The notes: generated by a model not told the origin, from the sequence alone. A DNA stretch of 64,000 bases from Marthasterias glacialis (GCA_911728455.2 OU452239.1:11886328-11950327); one strand, 5' to 3'. Shown: positions 60,601 to 63,945, counted from the first letter of the stretch. Numbers and translations: made by a program.

Positions 60601-62709
60601 GGTTTCTGCTCAGAACCAACATTTGTTTTTACAGGAGGTGAATTTTACTCGGTTGTCACCCACAATTTAGTACTCCTTAGTACCTCTCCACCACGCAAAG
60701 CTTTGGAACTTTCTTATAATGAGAAATTTTACCACTGCAGATATCAAAGTAACATTTTTGATCATTTTCAAAAGATGGTACCACAACAGCGGCGAAGACA
60801 GGATTGTTTTCACTGGGTGGGGAGAGGGGGAGGGGGGAGAGTCAGAGGCCATGTTTTTTTCTTTTATGAATTACATGTTTATGGACTTTTTGTGTGGGGG
60901 GACGTACCCCCAGCCCCCTCTCAATTTCTTGATTGACTTGTATCGCGTGATCTTGCCTGTCTGAAAGAGAGGAATTACCCAGAAAAGCAATCTAAACACA
61001 AAATCTCTAATGGCAGAGAGTAACCGCGTCTGTTGCTAAAACAGAGTCACTGAAACAGAGTCAACCACTGGTCTTCCTACAAAAGAGTCTACCACTGGTC
61101 TTTCCACTTCACAATTAACCGGTAACCTGTAAATGGGAGACTTTTAAGACGATAGCGGGCGTCCCACAGACCGGTCCTTTTCCATTGTTCTCAGCGATGA
61201 AACCAATGGGAATGGACCGATCTGTGGGACGCCCGCTATCTTCTCAAAAGTCTCCCTTTAAACAACATAATTAACCACTGATACTTCAACAACAAAATCA
61301 AACTCCATTGTATCCACTAAAGAATCGACCACCGTTTCTACAGATACAAAACCAAATACACAACCGTGCGCTGTCCTTTCAACTACACATAATCACCCCC
61401 TAGTCTTTCTAAAAAAAGACTCAACCACTGTTTTTCCCCCGACAGAAACAACCCCTGGTCTGTCTACATTAAAGTCAACCACTGTGGGGGCATACATCTA
61501 AACAGTGTTTACAACACGAAATACTACCATCTTCAAGAATATTGGATAATGATTGGAAAACAAGTTTACGGTGGTTGTAGACCGATTCAGTGCACAAGAC
61601 TATAGTTTCGGTGACTCGGTTATAAAAGTGTGGTTTCGGATCCTGGTGTTGATGCTTGCGTACTTTAGCGATACGCTACCGTAATGGCATAGAAATTCGG
61701 ATAGGACGTAACGCCATATAGGTCCTACTTATTGTGTGACGCACTTTAAGGAACTCCATACACTTTACCGTATAGTAGAGATTGTAATTACCCAGATGTT
61801 TGTGGTATATTTGGATACAGCACCTCGTATCTATTACGATTCGTTTACTTGATGAGCATTACAAAAAGTTAAATTAAATTAACGTGCGTATATTATTATA
61901 CAAATAGTGAATGCATGTGAGTGTATTATTGCAGAATATAATCACGAGGCGAAATCGACTATTCAATTTCGAAAGACGAAGCCAAGTGAAATGGAACAGC
62001 CAGATTTCACCTCGTGATTATATCTGCGCCAATGCACGAACGAAATCTACATAATATCTGTTTGGGGCCAAAAGGTGTTGGCAAAAAGGGTGTTTTTAGA
62101 GTGTGGAGGCTTTTCTTTTCTAATTCATGAACATTCTCTCGACAATATTATTGTGGATGCTAATTTGTTTGGAAAATGTAAATAAAAAATAAAGCGTTTT
62201 TATTTTGATTTTGTTAGAGCTATTGGTGACCTTACAACTGGCAAGGCTTATCATGTAACTAAATCATACAACTAGAAATCAGAGAATACTGGTTGTAGTT
62301 CAAATCTGCTTGTTTGCTTTTCTGCAATTCGTGCACGTTGCCATCTTCGCAACATGGACAATTTAAGCCTATTGGTTGAGCTAAATACATTAATGTGATC
62401 TTGATGAGCGTTAACTTCTAGAAGCTAGGTTTCCACTTGTTAAAATAACAGTTGTATGTATTTAGTTAAACATGCTGGTCCGCTTTGACCAAATAACACT
62501 TAAACTCTAAATACAGCATCTATCATTTCTTGTATATACGCCAACATATTCCACCACTGTAATTCCTACAGAATCCACAACTGTACCTCCAACAGAATCC
62601 ACCACTGTAACTCCAACAGAGTCCACAACTGTCACTCCAACAGAATCCAGCACTGTCACTCCAACAGAATCCACCACTGTAACTACAGAATCTACTCCTA
62701 CTACTTCGG
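21523..62709 (+). CDS. Large EGF-SEA mucin-like gene (whole locus in window)
   Basis: This is the gene envelope; exons are listed one by one below. From left to right: two alternative signal-peptide exons, two lone EGF exons, then four cassettes each with EGF, split SEA, EGF and a run of short EGF exons, then Ser/Thr/Pro-rich exons. All exons are phase 1-1 except the SEA pair (1-0 then 0-1), so they join without breaking frame, giving about 1,870 codons here. EGF-SEA-EGF next to mucin repeats is the architecture of membrane mucins (MUC3/12/13/17 type), which act at epithelial surfaces and are cut in the SEA domain. The right end, including any membrane anchor, lies outside. Exon joining is inferred from splice sites, not from transcripts. 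Confidence 0.7.
21792..22441 (+). pseudogene. LINE reverse-transcriptase 3' fragment (CR1/Jockey-like)
   Basis: A frame ending at 22199 encodes the tail of a non-LTR reverse transcriptase: GYVRPLLEYGDVVWNS, then LERVQKRA, GIESLSDRRQ and LKFAQSL, the familiar C-terminal pattern after the polymerase domain. The catalytic motifs are absent, so the copy is 5'-truncated. About 240 bp of 3' UTR follows and ends in AATAAATAAATAAA units (22422-22441). It lies in the intron between signal exons A and B. Confidence 0.75.
22445..22850 (+). mobile_element. tRNA-derived SINE
   Basis: The head GTGGAATGGTTGGCGTG and AAAGCGCTCGCCTCTCACCA resembles a tRNA with the A box intact in outline and the B box decayed (CCGATTTCATG). 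The body has GGTTCTCTCCTGTGCCACGAG and CCGGTTTTCCTCCCTCTG, a stretch typical of deuterostome and cnidarian SINEs. The tail is ATTATTATC repeats. It directly follows the LINE tail. Confidence 0.6.
22938..23521 (-). mobile_element. Composite of hAT-like and TTAA-type element fragments
   Basis: From 22938 (CAGCGCCGTAACTAGGG) to about 23225 the sequence is the reverse complement of the 16460-16791 element. From about 23226 it passes into sequence matching the left part of the 18534-19452 element in reverse (CGGTCGGACACTTTGGAAAATACGG). It ends with a G run and CCCTATCAGGACCGG at 23507-23521. The terminal motif is flipped relative to the intact element, so this copy is rearranged. Confidence 0.55.
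23975..24201 (-). pseudogene. LINE endonuclease (EEP) fragment, degenerate
   Basis: On the minus strand a short frame reads NHNFSIIALSETWLKPDP, the start of an APE-type LINE endonuclease. After a frameshift GGGFALYVS follows, and after another REDPKYSLESLESFF. The order matches the endonuclease domain of CR1/L2-type ORF2, but stops and frameshifts make it dead. Confidence 0.6.
24202..24976. other. Intron or upstream DNA, no exon recognised
   Basis: AT-rich; a minus-strand open frame at 24330-24587 shows no domain. It may belong to the same degenerate LINE as the endonuclease piece. Confidence 0.35.
24977..25070 (+). CDS. Signal-peptide exon B
   Basis: ATG at 24977 (+4 is G) opens 31 codons: MGGQDVHQREFQT, then the hydrophobic core ISLVVFFLLAAI, then QPTES as a cleavage region, and ATA G before donor GTGGGT in phase 1. 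It is the signal exon nearest to the first EGF exon (1.65 kb upstream of it), so it is the simplest first coding exon for the EGF-SEA gene. No core promoter was recognised immediately upstream. Exons A and B are most easily read as alternative first exons. Confidence 0.55.
25454..25860. repeat. Direct repeat pair, about 110 bp each
   Basis: 25454-25567 and 25752-25860 share AGTCATCTTTTCTCTTTAGG, ATGCCAAAAAATAC and CCGGTTCTGATTCA, 298 bp apart. Each contains an acceptor-like CTCTTTAG, but the following frame has no domain, so exon status is unsupported. Confidence 0.5.
25930..26115 (+). repeat. Dispersed repeat, copy 1 (TATGCCCCG family)
   Basis: TATGCCCCGCGGTTGGCAAG, AACTTGGTGTGTGGATTGGTC and GTCAAATGTCGAGAT recur, in the same order, at 62737-63125 in the mucin part of the locus. 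This is a mobile or otherwise dispersed family; no coding function is supported. Confidence 0.5.
26105..26690 (+). repeat. Degenerate cassette start with dead EGF exon
   Basis: 26105-26280 is a diverged copy of the sequence that begins each cassette (AATAAGAAGTGGTATTT, TACATTGCCTATTGAACTT). It is followed at 26380-26560 by intron sequence of the EGF type and a dead EGF exon whose acceptor reads CAA instead of CAG (near 26521) and which has stops. It marks an old, mostly decayed cassette. Confidence 0.5.
26718..26804 (+). CDS. EGF-like exon 1 (divergent)
   Basis: 29 codons between TTGCAG and GTAAGT, phase 1-1. All six cysteines are present. The usual NGG is reduced to NG, and the last loop is DQQISDN without the aromatic Trp-Ser-Gly of other copies. 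It is the most diverged intact module and probably the oldest one retained. Confidence 0.75.
26973..27615. repeat. Intronic G-rich element and flanking repeat
   Basis: 27139-27345 has CGGCGGACCCATG, several G runs and CACGTGCTCCCAGCC, matching the G-rich family at 2724-2926. It lies in the intron between EGF exons 1 and 2. Confidence 0.5.
27617..28030 (+). pseudogene. Dead EGF exon and Ser/Thr-rich pseudo-exon
   Basis: At about 27622 an acceptor is followed by TTTGTGGTCATAATCTGCC and then a stop, a ruined EGF exon. From 27806 a Ser/Thr-rich frame reads ESTSNTSTTKSNS, TKESSTVSSNTKST and later PTETTTGLSTLKST. This copy keeps AAA where the four cassette copies have TAA, so it is open for over 200 nt, but no phase-1 donor was found. 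It shows that mucin-type exons were once part of the repeat. Confidence 0.55.
28152..28182 (+). pseudogene. EGF exon with its core deleted
   Basis: The acceptor-side GTCTTGCG is fused directly to GCTATTACTGTTCTG and donor GTAAGT. About 75 nt of a normal 93 nt exon is missing, together with the AG of the acceptor. Introns on both sides are of the normal EGF type. Confidence 0.65.
28367..28459 (+). CDS. EGF-like exon 2
   Basis: 31 codons, phase 1-1, cysteine spacing C-x3-C-x10-C-x1-C-x1-C-x8-C, core NGGTLDDGNCACTCNQYW. It is nearly identical to the last EGF exon of each standard cassette (35580, 42783, 49797), so a cassette boundary follows it. Confidence 0.85.
29795..29935 (+). CDS. Cassette 1: long EGF exon before SEA
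   Basis: 47 codons, phase 1-1 (acceptor CTGTTAG, donor GTGAGT). Six cysteines with classical EGF spacing (C-x6-C-x6-C-x10-C-x1-C-x13-C), starting EPNPCLSNNSF. NNS and NAS are N-glycosylation sequons. It corresponds to the EGF just before SEA in membrane mucins. Confidence 0.85.
30210..30319 (+). CDS. Cassette 1: SEA domain, first half
   Basis: 110 nt, enters in phase 1 and leaves in phase 0 (ATG then GTAAAT). It encodes ARFVIVIQVGFTVDLLNPL, the first SEA strand with the characteristic N-P and S-x-x-F positions, then helix SSKFKAMAALLERM. The next exon completes the fold. Confidence 0.8.
30384..30690 (+). repeat. CAGTGGCATAACTATG element fragment in SEA intron
   Basis: It starts with the hAT-like terminus, has a G run of variable length (30448-30466 here), and continues with GTCAGTGACTCCCAACTAAT and CATTGTGCCCC. 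The same fragment occupies the SEA intron of all four cassettes (37587, 44800, 51807), so it was inserted before amplification. The right terminus is missing. Confidence 0.55.
30966..31188 (+). CDS. Cassette 1: SEA domain, second half
   Basis: 223 nt, phase 0 to 1. It completes SEA: AVKVISFSKGSVICEMAAFY holds the Gly-Ser autoproteolysis motif (GSV, consensus G-SVVV) in its normal place after a beta strand, then LNVLSNTSSL and LTFDP as the closing helix and strand. Sequons NVT, NAT and NTS are present. An alternative in-frame acceptor (TTTTCAG) would start it at 30984; the longer form fits SEA helix length better. Confidence 0.8.
31389..31908. repeat. Heptamer minisatellite, cassette 1
   Basis: 7 bp units in ordered blocks: GCCAATA, GCGAGTA, GCAAATA, then GACAATA and a long run of GACAACA. 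The same order of blocks recurs in the other cassettes. On the minus strand no frame meets a stop because 7 bp units give a 7-codon cycle, so the long open frames here are not genes. Confidence 0.95.
31909..32270. mobile_element. Insertion splitting the cassette-1 minisatellite
   Basis: About 360 bp found only in cassette 1. The left end TATATCACC and the right end GGTGTTATA form short inverted termini, and the array resumes with ACAGACAATAG at 32271. This suggests a MITE that landed in the repeat after the cassettes separated. Confidence 0.5.
32607..32699 (+). CDS. Cassette 1: EGF exon after SEA
   Basis: 31 codons, phase 1-1 (acceptor TTTCAG, donor GTAAGT): ECIGVPCQNGELSANGCQC then CAENWIGDDC. 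Spacing differs from the short VC-type modules (x4 between the first two cysteines). The other three cassettes read NGNES in place of NGELS. It is the counterpart of the post-SEA EGF in membrane mucins. Confidence 0.85.
33098..33480 (+). pseudogene. Cassette 1: dead EGF exon and dead Ser/Thr exon
   Basis: An acceptor is followed by TTTGTAGGC, so the EGF frame stops at once. From 33276 the Ser/Thr-rich frame VTKSTTDTSTTKSNS runs to an in-frame TAA at 33388 and lacks an acceptor AG upstream. The same lesions sit at 40310-40690, 47324-47703 and 54368-54748. Confidence 0.6.
33621..33713 (+). CDS. Cassette 1: short EGF 1, seven cysteines
   Basis: 31 codons, phase 1-1, donor GTGAGA. The last loop reads DQYWSCDDC: Gly is replaced by Cys, giving seven cysteines and one without a partner. 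The change is present in the same exon of all four cassettes. Confidence 0.85.
33984..34079 (+). CDS. Cassette 1: short EGF 2, variant subtype
   Basis: 32 codons (96 nt), phase 1-1: CNRTCPNGRTSLNTVDC then CPCNPNWSGHNC. The NTVDC subtype is otherwise seen only at 58730; the other cassettes carry the ERT subtype here, so this position was replaced in one lineage. Confidence 0.85.
34272..34364 (+). CDS. Cassette 1: short EGF 3
   Basis: 31 codons, phase 1-1; core NLTCLNGGTLDNGNC with last loop DQYWSGQNC. The same subtype, with identical residues, closes the array at 59004. Confidence 0.85.
34551..34643 (+). CDS. Cassette 1: short EGF 4
   Basis: 31 codons, phase 1-1; DLTCLNGGTLDEGNC, CKC in place of CTC, last loop DQYWSSDNC. 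This subtype is unchanged in all cassettes (41758, 48772, 56828). Confidence 0.85.
34936..35250 (+). pseudogene. Cassette 1: EGF exon broken by an inserted repeat
   Basis: An acceptor CTTGCAG and TTTGT are followed directly by foreign DNA (TGTCCGATTCGACCCC and on) that is related to 63535-63945, where the repeat is longer. The same broken exon is in cassettes 2 and 3 (42143, 49157). In cassette 4 the corresponding place (57219 and 58169) has intact EGF exons. Confidence 0.6.
35300..35392 (+). CDS. Cassette 1: short EGF 5
   Basis: 31 codons, phase 1-1; NGRTLDEGNCMCTC. Its donor is GTAGAAGT, which differs from the usual GTAAGT by an extra GA and may splice less well. Cassettes 2 and 3 share this donor. 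Confidence 0.8.
35580..35672 (+). CDS. Cassette 1: short EGF 6
   Basis: 31 codons, phase 1-1; NGGTLDDGNCACTCNQNW. Last exon of the cassette; it loses the NCT sequon because Ala follows the cysteine. Confidence 0.85.
36999..37139 (+). CDS. Cassette 2: long EGF exon before SEA
   Basis: 47 codons, phase 1-1. It reads CLNNSSLC where cassette 1 has CLSNNSFC, and DPFYE for DPYYE. NNS and NSS create overlapping sequons. Confidence 0.85.
37414..37523 (+). CDS. Cassette 2: SEA first half
   Basis: 110 nt, phase 1 to 0, same residues as cassette 1 including ALLERM. Confidence 0.8.
38201..38423 (+). CDS. Cassette 2: SEA second half
   Basis: 223 nt, phase 0 to 1. FSKGSVICE motif intact; only silent or intronic differences from cassette 1 were seen. 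Confidence 0.8.
38623..39600. repeat. Heptamer minisatellite, cassette 2
   Basis: About 980 bp. Blocks run GCCAATA, GCGAGTA, GCAAATA, then long GACAATA with a short internal GACAACA island (38946-38982) and scattered GACAAAA, a second GACAACA island, and a tail of GGATAGT units. Confidence 0.95.
39876..39968 (+). CDS. Cassette 2: EGF exon after SEA
   Basis: 31 codons, phase 1-1; QNGNESANGCQC. NES adds a sequon absent from cassette 1. Confidence 0.85.
40310..40690 (+). pseudogene. Cassette 2: dead EGF and dead Ser/Thr exons
   Basis: TTTGTGGGC follows the acceptor and the EGF frame does not continue. The Ser/Thr frame ends at an in-frame TAA (40598-40600). Confidence 0.6.
40831..40923 (+). 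CDS. Cassette 2: short EGF 1, seven cysteines
   Basis: 31 codons, phase 1-1. CTCICDQYW replaces CTCTCDQYW of the other cassettes (ACA to ATA); the extra cysteine of WSCDDC is kept. Confidence 0.85.
41194..41286 (+). CDS. Cassette 2: short EGF 2 (ERT subtype)
   Basis: 31 codons, phase 1-1; VCERTCLNGGTLDEVNC then CNCMCDPNW. It lacks the NLT sequon at its start. Confidence 0.85.
41479..41571 (+). CDS. Cassette 2: short EGF 3 (NQT subtype)
   Basis: 31 codons, phase 1-1; NQTCLNGGTPDNGNC with DQYWSGQNC. Pro replaces Leu of the NLT subtype. Confidence 0.85.
41758..41850 (+). CDS. Cassette 2: short EGF 4 (DLT subtype)
   Basis: 31 codons, phase 1-1; same residues as the cassette 1 counterpart, including CKC and WSSDNC. 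Confidence 0.85.
42143..42455 (+). pseudogene. Cassette 2: EGF exon broken by inserted repeat
   Basis: Same junction as at 34936: acceptor, TTTGT, then TTGTCCGATTCG. The insertion predates the split of cassettes 1-3. Confidence 0.6.
42507..42599 (+). CDS. Cassette 2: short EGF 5
   Basis: 31 codons, phase 1-1, donor GTAGAAGT; NGGTLDEGNCMCTC (cassette 1 has NGRT). Confidence 0.8.
42783..42875 (+). CDS. Cassette 2: short EGF 6
   Basis: 31 codons, phase 1-1; DDGNCACTCNQNW. The upstream intron is shortened just before the acceptor relative to cassette 1. Confidence 0.85.
44211..44351 (+). CDS. Cassette 3: long EGF exon before SEA
   Basis: 47 codons, phase 1-1; no residue difference from cassette 2 noticed. 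Confidence 0.85.
44626..44735 (+). CDS. Cassette 3: SEA first half
   Basis: 110 nt, phase 1 to 0. ALLDRM replaces ALLERM, a change shared with cassette 4 and pairing these two as closest relatives at this exon. Confidence 0.8.
45376..45598 (+). CDS. Cassette 3: SEA second half
   Basis: 223 nt, phase 0 to 1. GSVICE intact. TVPSATAI replaces TVPNATAI (AAC to AGC near 45503), removing one sequon. Confidence 0.8.
45799..46613. repeat. Heptamer minisatellite, cassette 3
   Basis: About 815 bp, almost pure GACAATA after the GCCAATA/GCGAGTA/GCAAATA leader, with one GACAACA island near the far end. Confidence 0.95.
46890..46982 (+). CDS. Cassette 3: EGF exon after SEA
   Basis: 31 codons, phase 1-1; same residues as cassette 2. 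Confidence 0.85.
47324..47703 (+). pseudogene. Cassette 3: dead EGF and dead Ser/Thr exons
   Basis: Lesions as in cassette 2, with the in-frame TAA at 47612-47614. Confidence 0.6.
47845..47937 (+). CDS. Cassette 3: short EGF 1, seven cysteines
   Basis: 31 codons, phase 1-1; CTCTCDQYWSCDDC. Confidence 0.85.
48208..48300 (+). CDS. Cassette 3: short EGF 2 (ERT subtype)
   Basis: 31 codons, phase 1-1; matches the cassette 2 counterpart. Confidence 0.85.
48493..48585 (+). CDS. Cassette 3: short EGF 3 (NQT subtype)
   Basis: 31 codons, phase 1-1; PDNGNC with WSGQNC. Confidence 0.85.
48772..48864 (+). CDS. Cassette 3: short EGF 4 (DLT subtype)
   Basis: 31 codons, phase 1-1; CKCDQYWSSDNC. Confidence 0.85.
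49157..49470 (+). pseudogene. Cassette 3: EGF exon broken by inserted repeat
   Basis: Third copy of the interrupted exon, same junction as cassettes 1 and 2. Confidence 0.6.
49521..49613 (+). CDS. Cassette 3: short EGF 5
   Basis: 31 codons, phase 1-1, donor GTAGAAGT; GNCMCTC. Confidence 0.8.
49797..49889 (+). CDS. Cassette 3: short EGF 6
   Basis: 31 codons, phase 1-1; DDGNCACTCNQNW; last exon of the cassette. Confidence 0.85.
51218..51358 (+). CDS. Cassette 4: long EGF exon before SEA
   Basis: 47 codons, phase 1-1; LNNSSL form as in cassettes 2 and 3. Confidence 0.85.
51633..51742 (+). CDS. Cassette 4: SEA first half
   Basis: 110 nt, phase 1 to 0; ALLDRM form. One silent change (ACC to ACT near 51679). 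Confidence 0.8.
52386..52608 (+). CDS. Cassette 4: SEA second half
   Basis: 223 nt, phase 0 to 1; GSVICE and the NAT sequon retained. Confidence 0.8.
52809..53660. repeat. Heptamer minisatellite, cassette 4
   Basis: About 850 bp; GACAATA with two GACAACA units near 53101-53114 and a longer GACAACA island at 53532-53588. Confidence 0.95.
53935..54027 (+). CDS. Cassette 4: EGF exon after SEA
   Basis: 31 codons, phase 1-1; NGNESANGC form. Confidence 0.85.
54368..54748 (+). pseudogene. Cassette 4: dead EGF and dead Ser/Thr exons
   Basis: Same lesions; in-frame TAA at 54657-54659. Confidence 0.6.
54890..54982 (+). CDS. Cassette 4: short EGF 1, seven cysteines
   Basis: 31 codons, phase 1-1; WSCDDC retained. 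Confidence 0.85.
55253..55345 (+). CDS. Cassette 4: short EGF 2 (ERT)
   Basis: 31 codons, phase 1-1; VNCNCMCDPNW. Confidence 0.85.
55538..55630 (+). CDS. Cassette 4: short EGF 3 (NQT, CKC form)
   Basis: 31 codons, phase 1-1. CKCDQYWSGHNC replaces CTCDQYWSGQNC of cassettes 2-3. From here on the exon order is private to this cassette. Confidence 0.85.
55813..55905 (+). CDS. Cassette 4: short EGF 4 (SRT subtype)
   Basis: 31 codons, phase 1-1; VCSRTCLNGGTLDEGNC then CICDQYRSGPDC. Arg replaces the usual Trp of the last loop. The only related exon is 58730. Confidence 0.85.
55994..56451. mobile_element. TTAA-flanked MITE in an EGF intron
   Basis: 458 bp bounded by TTAA on both sides (55990-55993, 56452-56455), with imperfect inverted termini (CCTTGCACGCTCC and the complement of CCCTGCAATGCACC). 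The paralogous intron after exon 58730 has the uninterrupted site CAAACTTTAAGGGCATAC at 58901-58918, an empty-site control in the same window. No coding capacity; piggyBac-like by target site. Confidence 0.8.
56549..56641 (+). CDS. Cassette 4: short EGF 5 (NLT)
   Basis: 31 codons, phase 1-1; GTLDDGNCTCTC with WSGQNC. Confidence 0.85.
56828..56920 (+). CDS. Cassette 4: short EGF 6 (DLT)
   Basis: 31 codons, phase 1-1; CKC and WSSDNC. First exon of the duplicated trio DLT-ERT-NQT. Confidence 0.85.
57219..57311 (+). CDS. Cassette 4: short EGF 7 (ERT)
   Basis: 31 codons, phase 1-1. It occupies the position that is broken by an insertion in cassettes 1-3. The upstream intron carries an extra TTAAT just before the acceptor. 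Confidence 0.85.
57504..57596 (+). CDS. Cassette 4: short EGF 8 (NQT)
   Basis: 31 codons, phase 1-1. The exon starts TGTGT instead of TTTGT, still Val-Cys. CDHYW replaces CDQYW. Confidence 0.85.
57782..57874 (+). CDS. Cassette 4: short EGF 9 (DLT)
   Basis: 31 codons, phase 1-1; WSGHNC in place of WSSDNC distinguishes it from its duplicate at 56828. Confidence 0.85.
58169..58261 (+). CDS. Cassette 4: short EGF 10 (ERT)
   Basis: 31 codons, phase 1-1; duplicate of 57219, 950 bp downstream. Confidence 0.85.
58454..58546 (+). CDS. Cassette 4: short EGF 11 (NQT)
   Basis: 31 codons, phase 1-1; duplicate of 57504 with the same TGTGT start and CDHYW. Confidence 0.85.
58730..58822 (+). CDS. Cassette 4: short EGF 12 (SRT/NTVDC hybrid)
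   Basis: 31 codons, phase 1-1. The start is of SRT type, the middle TCPNGGTLNTVDC matches 33984, and the end CICDQYRSGPDC matches 55813. This is a mosaic, as expected from gene conversion or unequal exchange between EGF exons. Confidence 0.85.
59004..59096 (+). CDS. Cassette 4: short EGF 13 (NLT), last EGF in window
   Basis: 31 codons, phase 1-1; LDNGNC with WSGQNC. After it the repeat structure breaks down and Ser/Thr-rich exons begin about 2 kb on. Confidence 0.85.
59148..59345 (+). repeat. Truncated start of a fifth cassette
   Basis: Matches 28514-28700 with about ten differences (for example GCCCAAAGAACTT for GCCTATTGAACTT), then ends near 59345 in unrelated DNA. Confidence 0.75.
59346..61058. 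other. Intron with SINE-like and transposon fragments
   Basis: 59870-60030 is a tRNA-SINE-like segment (GACTCGGTTATAAGAGTGTAGG, CCTTGAGCGATACGCTACCG) repeated at 61530-61690. At 60069-60112 an AACGCTAGAGCCGATA unit occurs twice in tandem. A hairpin AACGGTCCTGA/TCAGGACCGTT lies at 60308-60335, echoing the ends of the 18534 element, followed by a T run and CCCTATAGATAGGG flanked by TTAA. A G-rich element lies at 60795-60930. Confidence 0.5.
61059..61121 (+). CDS. Ser/Thr-rich (mucin-type) exon 1
   Basis: 63 nt between GAAACAG and donor GTAACC, phase 1-1, encoding ESTTGLPTKESTTGLSTSQLT: two copies of an ESTTGL motif typical of O-glycosylated mucin domains. The upstream AAAACAG acceptor would give the wrong frame. 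The donor is less than perfect. This copy lacks the TAA lesion of the cassette copies. Confidence 0.45.
61132..61258. mobile_element. Foldback element, copy 2
   Basis: Hairpin related to 3583-3710 (GGGAGACTTTTAAGACGATA at the left, TCTCAAAAGTCTCCC at the right) with several mismatches in the right arm. It starts 10 bp after the donor of the preceding Ser/Thr exon and separates it from a related Ser/Thr-rich remnant. Confidence 0.7.
61262..61500 (+). pseudogene. Ser/Thr-rich exon remnant
   Basis: A Thr/Ser-rich frame (TTDTSTTKSNS, KESTTVSTDTK, later PTETTPGLSTLKSTT) is open from about 61270 to a TAA at about 61500. It aligns with the cassette pseudo-exons. An acceptor at 61351 would enter in phase 1, but no matching donor was found. 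Confidence 0.45.
61531..61690 (+). repeat. SINE-like segment, second copy
   Basis: Matches 59870-60030 (CTACCATCTTCAAGAATATTG, GGTGGTTGTAGA, GTGACTCGGTTATAA, GCGATACGCTACCG) about 1.66 kb downstream in the same orientation. The GGTTTCGGATCCTGG could be a decayed B box. Confidence 0.55.
61931..62027. mobile_element. Short hairpin MITE
   Basis: GCAGAATATAATCACGAGG and the complement of GCAGATATAATCACGAGG form about 25 bp inverted ends around 45 bp. A fragment (GGAACAGCCAGATTTC) recurs at 63231. Confidence 0.6.
62215..62475 (+). repeat. Duplicated intron module, copy 1
   Basis: AGAGCTATTGGTGACCTTAC through AAACATGCTGGTCCG matches 63265-63543 with moderate divergence, about 1,050 bp apart. Each copy stands ahead of a Ser/Thr-rich coding segment, so exon plus intron were duplicated together. 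Confidence 0.65.
62572..62709 (+). CDS. Ser/Thr/Pro-rich mucin exon 2
   Basis: 138 nt, phase 1-1 (acceptor CCTACAG, donor GTAAGT). It encodes repeats of the form ESTTV(T/P)PT, four to five units, ending ESTPTTS. Nearly every residue is Thr, Ser, Pro, Val or Glu, as in heavily O-glycosylated mucin stalks. An acceptor at 62516 would add 18 codons in the same frame but enters in phase 0, so the shorter start is preferred. The antisense open frame is a by-product of the repeat. Confidence 0.65.
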
Positions 62710-62736
62710 GTAAGTATTTTTTATTAATTTGTTTAT

Positions 62737-63125
62737 GCCCCGCAGTTGGCAAAGCCACCAAAGGGGCATAGTTTTTTCCAACATGTCATTCCATGGGTTG
62801 GTGTGAGGGTGTTTGTGTGTGTTCATACATAAGGTCCCTTGAGGGGTCTTGACACGAGACAACGATTAATGACCCCCACAAAGCAATCTCAATAGGAACA
62901 ATGGAGCCCAGAAAGGGATTCTATGGGAGTTCTCAGAAGTCTACATTGTTTTTGGACCCACAAAGTCAAATGTCGAGGCAAAAACAAAAGAATTGTTGTC
63001 TGAGCGATAACTCGAGGAGGAATTGGCATATCAACCCAAAACTTGGTGTGTAGATTGGTCCTGTGATCTCACAGAAGTCTTCTTTGTTTTTGGACTCCTG
63101 TGGGTCAAATGTCGATGTTGCTTTT
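62737..63125 (+). repeat. Dispersed repeat, copy 2 (TATGCCCCG family)
   Basis: Starts with the near-palindrome TATGCCCCGCAGTT...GGGGCATA and continues with AACTTGGTGTGTAGATTGGTC and GTCAAATGTCGATG, shared with 25930-26115. Confidence 0.55.
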
Positions 63126-63264
63126 TATCTGTTTCAATTACTTAAAAAATAAGTTCATGATAGTTTTGATTATGAACTGTAAAAATTGAGAAAACAATTC
63201 TGCTTATTGTAAGCTAACATTTTTTTGTTGGAACAGCCAGATTTCTCTCCGTGAGTATACCTTG

Positions 63265-63543
63265 ATAGAGAGCTATTGTTGACCTTACAACTGGAAGGGT
63301 TATCATGTGACTAAATCATACAACTAGAATTCCGAGAATACTGGTTGTAGTTAAAATTTGCTGATCTGCTTTTCGCCAATTTGTGCGCGCCGCCATCTTA
63401 GCAACATGGACAATTTAAGCCTTCTTATTGGTTAATTTGAGCTGAATAAATTCACGTGAAATGGATGAGCGATAACGTCTGGAAGTTAGGTTTTCACTTG
63501 TTATTAAATTACAAGTGTATGTATTCAGTTAAACATGCTGGTC
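63265..63543 (+). repeat. Duplicated intron module, copy 2
   Basis: Partner of 62215-62475, slightly longer through small insertions. Confidence 0.65.
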
Positions 63544-63945
63544 CGATTCGATCCGAATTTTTTTTTTATAGATTCGAGAAAGTTATAAGCTTTCATTTGT
63601 ATATCCATGTAAAGCGTTCGTTGTAAATCCATATATTTTAAACATAGTTCAGCTCTAGGGCTGCGAAGTTTTAATTTTAATAAACCAATAATAATAATAA
63701 TTTGAGGTATTGCACACAAAAAAATATATCAATGCTAAATGGTAGATAATTAAAAACTAAAAATGATTTAGTGTTGAGATCCCGAAATTAGTTCATGTCC
63801 ATCAGACAGGTACAAACATTTTTGCACGTTACATGTATTTTGTGCAATGTCAGTGGTATATTTTGTGTATGTTTCTCTTCAACGTCCGTAGCAGCAATCT
63901 TTACTATTTTGTGCAATCAGCTGAAATTAATAGTTTGTCTGTCAC
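63535..63945 (+). repeat. Dispersed repeat, longer relative of the cassette insert
   Basis: GGTCCGATTCGATCC, TATAGATTCGAGAAAG, GTTCATGTCCATCAG and TTTGTGCAATGTCAGTGGTA match the DNA that interrupts EGF exons at 34941, 42148 and 49162. This copy retains about 100 bp lost from those inserts. Confidence 0.65.

Noticed and set aside
62507-62761. Minus-strand frame with repeated VDSVGVTV
   Set aside because: Antisense of the plus-strand Ser/Thr/Pro exon, which has correct splice sites and phase.
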